Below are positions 59,323 through 64,000 of a DNA stretch of 64,000 nucleotides, one piece after another. A model generated the notes under the pieces. That model worked only from the letters and a program-made list of their open reading frames with translations. It ran no database searches and was not told where the DNA came from. Source of the DNA: Anaerosolibacter carboniphilus. Lineage in GTDB: Bacteria > Bacillota > Clostridia > Peptostreptococcales > Thermotaleaceae. Both the position numbers and the translations under genes were made by a program. Numbering within the stretch: the stretch's first letter is position 1; every line of letters begins with the position of its first letter. Location: the NCBI RefSeq assembly GCF_014205875.1, contig NZ_JACHEN010000015.1, forward strand, positions 1-64,000, written 5' to 3'.

Positions 59323-60378
59323 ATGTACGATAAAAGAAAAAAGACAAAAACTATACAATGTGGTAATGTTAAGATTGGTGGAGATGCACCCATAAGCATT
59401 CAATCTATGACAAATACAGATACTCGTAATGTTCAAGCAACAGTAAAACAAATTTTAGAGCTAGAAGAGGCTGGGTGTGAAATTGTAAGAGTGGCTATTC
59501 CGGATGAAGAAGCGGCGAATGCCATAAAGCAAATAAAATCACTAATACATATTCCTCTCGTTGCAGATATACATTTTGATTATCGCTTGGCCCTGTTAGC
59601 TATTGAAAATGGCATCGATAAGCTTCGATTGAATCCTGGAAATATCGGTGATATTGATCGGGTGCGTAAGGTTGTTGAACAAGGGAAGGAAAGGAATATC
59701 CCCATTAGAATTGGAGTAAACGCTGGATCTATTGACAAAAGAATCTTTGAAAAATATGGGGAAGTAAATGCTGAGGCCCTTGTTGAAAGTGCCATGGAGC
59801 ATATTCAAATCTTAGAGCATTTAAATTTTGAAGATATGGTGATCTCTTTAAAGGCATCAGATATTAGACTCACTGTCGAAGCTTATAGATTGCTGTCGCA
59901 AAAGGTGAATTATCCCTTGCATATTGGTATTACAGAGGCGGGTACACTATGGGGTGGAACGGTCAAATCTTCTATCGGTATTGGCTCCCTTTTATTGGAC
60001 GGGCTTGGAGATACCATAAGGGTATCCTTAACTGGAGATCCAGTGGAAGAAATAAAAGTCGCAAAGGAAATATTAAAATCGTTAAGACTAAGAAGTTTTG
60101 GTGTGAATTTAATTTCTTGTCCTACTTGTGGGAGATGCCAAATCGATCTGATTCAACTGGCCAATCGCATTGAGAAAAAGCTTATGCAAGTGGACAAGCC
60201 GATTACTGTAGCCATCATGGGTTGTGCAGTGAATGGGCCAGGAGAAGCTAGAGAGGCCGATATCGGTATCGCAGGAGGGAAATCATCAGCATTGCTCTTT
60301 AAAAAGGGAGAGATTATAAGAAAGTTGTCAGAAGATGAGATCGAGCAGGTTTTACTTGAGGAGATCGATAAATTATAA
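59323..60378 (+). CDS. ispG: 4-hydroxy-3-methylbut-2-enyl diphosphate synthase (flavodoxin)
   Basis: 351 aa. [20 protein letters not shown] and [14 protein letters not shown] in the TIM barrel, then the [4Fe-4S] Cys set SCPTCGRC and [16 protein letters not shown]. It makes HMBPP in the MEP pathway, so dxr and ispG flank rseP in one unit. ATG 59323 is chosen as ATAGGTGG lies eight bases before it; GTG 59311 lies within that site. Confidence 0.97.
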   Translation: MYDKRKKTKTIQCGNVKIGGDAPISIQSMTNTDTRNVQATVKQILELEEAGCEIVRVAIPDEEAANAIKQIKSLIHIPLVADIHFDYRLALLAIENGIDKLRLNPGNIGDIDRVRKVVEQGKERNIPIRIGVNAGSIDKRIFEKYGEVNAEALVESAMEHIQILEHLNFEDMVISLKASDIRLTVEAYRLLSQKVNYPLHIGITEAGTLWGGTVKSSIGIGSLLLDGLGDTIRVSLTGDPVEEIKVAKEILKSLRLRSFGVNLISCPTCGRCQIDLIQLANRIEKKLMQVDKPITVAIMGCAVNGPGEAREADIGIAGGKSSALLFKKGEIIRKLSEDEIEQVLLEEIDKL

Positions 60379-60421
60379 TCAATAGATTTTAAAACGAATT
60401 CGAGTTTTGAGGGTGGTTTGG

Positions 60422-63400
60422 ATGGAAAATATGCCGAATAGTGTTTTTAGTAATTTATCAGAAGATATTCAAGCAGCCGTTGATGGAAACATTGAAAAAA
60501 TTAGATATAATCAAGAGAAAAAAAGGCTAGATATTGTTGTAACACCAAAGCAAATCGTCCATAAACAGAGTTTGGATAAGCTGAAAGAAAAAATTCATAG
60601 GAGTTTATCCTTTCTTGAAGAGATAAACTTCTTTACAGTATATAGGAATATAGGTATGGATCAAGAGAGTATTATCAGAGAGTATAAGGATAATATTCTT
60701 TTTGAATTGAATCAAAAACTACCATCCACTTTAGCATGGATGGAAAATGCTGAATTTCAACTAGATAATGATCTTTTATACATACGTATCGAGAGCGAAT
60801 TAGGGGCCGAGAGTCTAAAAGAAAAAAAAGTGGATCAATTCATTGAGAGAATTTTTTCATACGAATTTGGTATTTCTATCAAGGCGATGCTTATCTACAA
60901 ACCAGAGGAGACAATGGGAAGTAATGATGAGTATTTGAAACAAAAAGAGGAAGAAACCCAGAACTTGTTAAAAGGACTAATTCATCAGCAGGTAGAAAGA
61001 ACAACTGCTCCTAAAAATACCAAAGAAAAAGGACAAAATACGGAAGGTACAATATTAGGAAAAAGAATAACTGACGGTAAAACGCCTATCTCAGAAATAA
61101 CAGAAGAATCGGAGATCGCTTGTATAGAGGGGAAAATATTTAGTTTAGAAACAAGAGAACTAAAAAATAATAAGACACTGTTTACCTTATGTATTACAGA
61201 TTATACAGGATCAATTGCTGCAAAAATATTTGCCAAGAAAGAACAGACCGAGGTTTTAAATGAAACGCTATCTGTAGGAAAATACATAAAGATTAAAGGG
61301 GAGGCAAGATATGACACCTTCTCAAGAGAATTGATTGTGATGGTAAATGATATCAACGAGGCATCTCCTTTAGTTAGAATGGATATGAGTGAGCATAAAC
61401 GAATTGAATTACATGCCCATACCCAAATGAGTTCTATGGATGGTGTTTCATCAGCCTCTAGCCTAGTAAAAAGGGCTGCAAAATGGGGACATCCTGCCAT
61501 TGCCATTACAGATCATGGCGTGGTTCAAGCTTTCCCAGAAGCCATGGAAGCTGGAAAAAAACATGGCGTTAAGGTGATCTATGGAGTAGAAGGATATTTG
61601 GTAAATGATGGAGCACCTATTGTATTGAACTGCAATGATAAATCCCTAGATCAATGTTATGTTGTCTTTGATATAGAAACAACAGGTCTATCAAGCAAAC
61701 ACGATAAAATAACAGAAATTGGTGCTGTAAAAGTTTTCGAGGGAAAGATTGTAGATCACTTTAATATGCTAGTAAATCCAGCTAGACCAATTCCACCAAA
61801 CATTGTAGAACTTACAGGAATTACTGATGAAATGGTGAAAGATCAGCCTAAAATTGAAGAAGTACTTCCTGAGTTTTTAGAATTCGTAGGGGATAATCCT
61901 GTTGTAGCTCATAACGCAGGCTTTGATACTTCCTTTATCAAAGAAAACTGCCATGGATTAGGCATAAGTTTTGATAATCCTGTAGTGGATACATTATCCC
62001 TGGCTAAGATACTGATGCCAAAGCTTAAGAAATATAAATTAAATGTTATCGCTGCCGAGTTAGGCGTTGAACTAAAGAACCATCATCGTGCTGTAGATGA
62101 CGCTGGTGCAACTGCCGAAATTTTTATTCGATTTTTGGAACTTTTGAAACAAAAGAGCATTACGATGCTCAAAGAAATAAATGAGCTATTTGCTAAGACT
62201 GCAGATATAAAAAAAATGGATACCTATCATATCATTATTCTTGTAAAGAACTACACTGGACTAAAGAATTTGTACAAAATAATATCTGCATCCCATATGG
62301 ACTATTTTTATAAGCGACCACGGATTCCTAAGTCATTGTTGACACAGATGCGAGATGGTTTAATTATTGGGACAGCATGTGAAGCCGGAGAATTATATCG
62401 TGCCTTAACGAGTAATAAATCTAAGCGAGAGATAGACGAAATCGTTAAGTATTATGACTATTTGGAAATACAGCCCATTCGAAATAATACATTTCTAATC
62501 GATAAAGGCATTGTTAAAGATCAAGAAGAGTTAAAAGAAATCAATAGAAAAATTGTAGATCTAGGAACCGCGTTCCGCAAACCTGTGGTTGCCACTGGTG
62601 ATGTTCATTTTCTTGATCCCCATGATGAAGCCTATCGAAGAATTCTAATGGCAGGACAAGGCTTTGATGATGCAGATGAGCAGACACCTTTGTATTTTAA
62701 GACAACCGACGAAATGCTAAAAGAATTTGAGTACTTGGGAAAGAATACAGCATTGGATGTAGTTATTAACTGTCCAAATGATATAGCGAATCAAGTCGAT
62801 AGCATCATACCTATACCCGATGATACGTTTCCACCTATTATAGAAGGATCAGATGAGGACCTCAGAAGAATGTGCTATGAAAAGGCCACACGCATTTATG
62901 GTGATCCGCTTCCAGAATTGGTACAAAAAAGGTTGGATCGAGAATTAAACTCCATCATAAGTAATGGTTATGCTGTTATGTATATCATCGCACAGAAATT
63001 AGTTGCGAAGTCTCTACAAGACGGATATCTTGTAGGTTCAAGAGGTTCTGTTGGATCCTCCTTTGTGGCAACAATGAGTGATATTACAGAGGTAAACCCA
63101 TTACCACCTCATTATGTCTGCCAGAACTGCAAGCATTCGGAATTTATAACCGATGGTTCCATTGGAAGTGGAGCGGATTTACCAGATAAAATTTGTCCAA
63201 ATTGTCACAATCCTTATCTAAAAGACGGACATGATATACCTTTTGAAGTGTTCCTAGGATTCGAGGGTGATAAGGAGCCTGATATCGACTTAAACTTTGC
63301 TGGGGAATATCAGCCTACAGCCCACAAGTATACAGAAGAGCTCTTTGGAGAAGGCTACGTGTTCAGAGCTGGGACAATAGGTACCATTGCAGATAAGACA

Positions 63401-64000
63401 GCTTATGGATTTGTAAAAAAATATCATGAAGAAAAACAAATTTCACTGAATAATCGTGAAATCGAAAGATTAGCGAAGGGATGCACTGGGGTGAAAAGGA
63501 CAACTGGACAACATCCGGGTGGTGTAATGGTTGTGCCAAATTATAAAGAAATCTATGATTTTTGTCCAATCCAATACCCTGCCAATGATGGATCATCTGG
63601 CATCATTACTACCCACTTTGATTATCATTCAATCAGTGGTAGGCTGCTAAAATTAGATATTTTAGGTCATGACGTACCTACAATTATTAGAATGCTTCAA
63701 GATATTACTGGGGTAGATCCTACCCAAATTCCTCTGGATGATAAGGATACAGTAAAGATATTTACAAGTCTTGAACCATTAAAAATTGTAGACGAGGAAT
63801 TTGTATGTGAAGTAGGTAGTCTGGGTATTCCTGAATTTGGAACAAAATTCGTTCGACAAATGCTAGTTGACACGCAGCCATCAACCTTTGCTGAGTTGGT
63901 TCGAATAAGTGGTCTCTCTCATGGAACCGATGTGTGGTTGAACAATGCTCAAGACCTTGTCCGACAAGGCATTGCTGAGCTGAAAGATGTTATTTCAACA
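60422..64000 (+). CDS. polC: DNA polymerase III alpha subunit, PolC type (partial)
   Basis: The first 1193 codons; the gene runs beyond the window. The N-terminal domains and an OB fold (IEGKIFSLETRELKNNKTLF, about 235-310) are followed by a PHP domain (ELHAHTQMSSMDG, near 329). A DEDD proofreading exonuclease is inserted from about 413 to 580 (VFDIETTGLSS, HNAGFDTSF, HHRAVDDAGA). The polymerase part has GSRGSVGSS (about 873), a zinc motif (CQNC...CPNC, about 900-925) and PDIDLNF (about 954). This PHP-exonuclease-polymerase order is PolC, the main Firmicute replicase. GAGGGTGG precedes ATG. Confidence 0.97.
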   Translation, partial: MENMPNSVFSNLSEDIQAAVDGNIEKIRYNQEKKRLDIVVTPKQIVHKQSLDKLKEKIHRSLSFLEEINFFTVYRNIGMDQESIIREYKDNILFELNQKLPSTLAWMENAEFQLDNDLLYIRIESELGAESLKEKKVDQFIERIFSYEFGISIKAMLIYKPEETMGSNDEYLKQKEEETQNLLKGLIHQQVERTTAPKNTKEKGQNTEGTILGKRITDGKTPISEITEESEIACIEGKIFSLETRELKNNKTLFTLCITDYTGSIAAKIFAKKEQTEVLNETLSVGKYIKIKGEARYDTFSRELIVMVNDINEASPLVRMDMSEHKRIELHAHTQMSSMDGVSSASSLVKRAAKWGHPAIAITDHGVVQAFPEAMEAGKKHGVKVIYGVEGYLVNDGAPIVLNCNDKSLDQCYVVFDIETTGLSSKHDKITEIGAVKVFEGKIVDHFNMLVNPARPIPPNIVELTGITDEMVKDQPKIEEVLPEFLEFVGDNPVVAHNAGFDTSFIKENCHGLGISFDNPVVDTLSLAKILMPKLKKYKLNVIAAELGVELKNHHRAVDDAGATAEIFIRFLELLKQKSITMLKEINELFAKTADIKKMDTYHIIILVKNYTGLKNLYKIISASHMDYFYKRPRIPKSLLTQMRDGLIIGTACEAGELYRALTSNKSKREIDEIVKYYDYLEIQPIRNNTFLIDKGIVKDQEELKEINRKIVDLGTAFRKPVVATGDVHFLDPHDEAYRRILMAGQGFDDADEQTPLYFKTTDEMLKEFEYLGKNTALDVVINCPNDIANQVDSIIPIPDDTFPPIIEGSDEDLRRMCYEKATRIYGDPLPELVQKRLDRELNSIISNGYAVMYIIAQKLVAKSLQDGYLVGSRGSVGSSFVATMSDITEVNPLPPHYVCQNCKHSEFITDGSIGSGADLPDKICPNCHNPYLKDGHDIPFEVFLGFEGDKEPDIDLNFAGEYQPTAHKYTEELFGEGYVFRAGTIGTIADKTAYGFVKKYHEEKQISLNNREIERLAKGCTGVKRTTGQHPGGVMVVPNYKEIYDFCPIQYPANDGSSGIITTHFDYHSISGRLLKLDILGHDVPTIIRMLQDITGVDPTQIPLDDKDTVKIFTSLEPLKIVDEEFVCEVGSLGIPEFGTKFVRQMLVDTQPSTFAELVRISGLSHGTDVWLNNAQDLVRQGIAELKDVIST

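Overview
The window comes from a low-GC, motile, probably endospore-forming anaerobic Firmicute of the class Clostridia (an Alkaliphilus-like organism is my best guess). Reasons: strong AGGAGG ribosome-binding sites, many TTG/GTG starts, T-box control of trpS, CodY directly before a giant fla/che operon, FliY with CheC and CheD, the MEP isoprenoid pathway, and PolC.

Layout. (1) 1-434: 3' end of a 23S rRNA, a spacer of 7-nt tandem repeats, 5S rRNA and the rrn terminator. (2) 435-12800: an accessory region of small genes on both strands. It holds a pentapeptide-repeat protein, a T-box plus Trp-Trp leader peptide before trpS, an NTF2-like protein, a QueG-like Fe-S protein, a ykkC/guanidine-I type riboswitch before a 34-aa Cys-rich protein, a secreted stalk-domain protein, a CPBP protease, a LysM protein and a YkuD transpeptidase. 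It also contains many gene relics: an MBL/ComEC-like lipoprotein, a frameshifted membrane protein, two copies of one unknown family, and repeated terminator-like segments. (3) 12817-18867: yifB (comM-like), dprA, topA, codY. (4) 19214-52140: one co-directional run of about 36 genes for the flagellar basal body, export apparatus, motor, switch and chemotaxis (flgB to fliA, then a FapA/DUF342 protein and two small genes). Gaps are mostly below 50 bases and many genes overlap, so this is probably one fla/che operon. (5) 52426-64000: translation and envelope housekeeping: rpsB, tsf, pyrH, frr, a one-PASTA protein, uppS, cdsA, dxr, rseP, ispG and the first 1193 codons of polC, which runs off the window.

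How it works together. FliE/FlgB/FlgC/FliF/FliG/FliM/FliY build the rod and switch. FliHIJ, FlhAB and FliOPQR form the exporter; FliK and FlgD/FlgE make the hook; MotAB/FliL power it; FlhF/FlhG place it. CheA/W/B/C/D/Y and a PilZ protein tune it, and sigma-28 (FliA) switches on late genes located elsewhere. Rod/filament genes such as flgG, flgK, flgL, fliC and fliD, and cheR, are not in this window.

The most unusual signals are regulatory: the trpS leader, which appears to combine a tRNA-Trp T-box with a downstream Trp-Trp leader peptide, and the riboswitch whose only downstream gene is a tiny Cys-rich protein. All calls come from reading the sequence; no database search was run.
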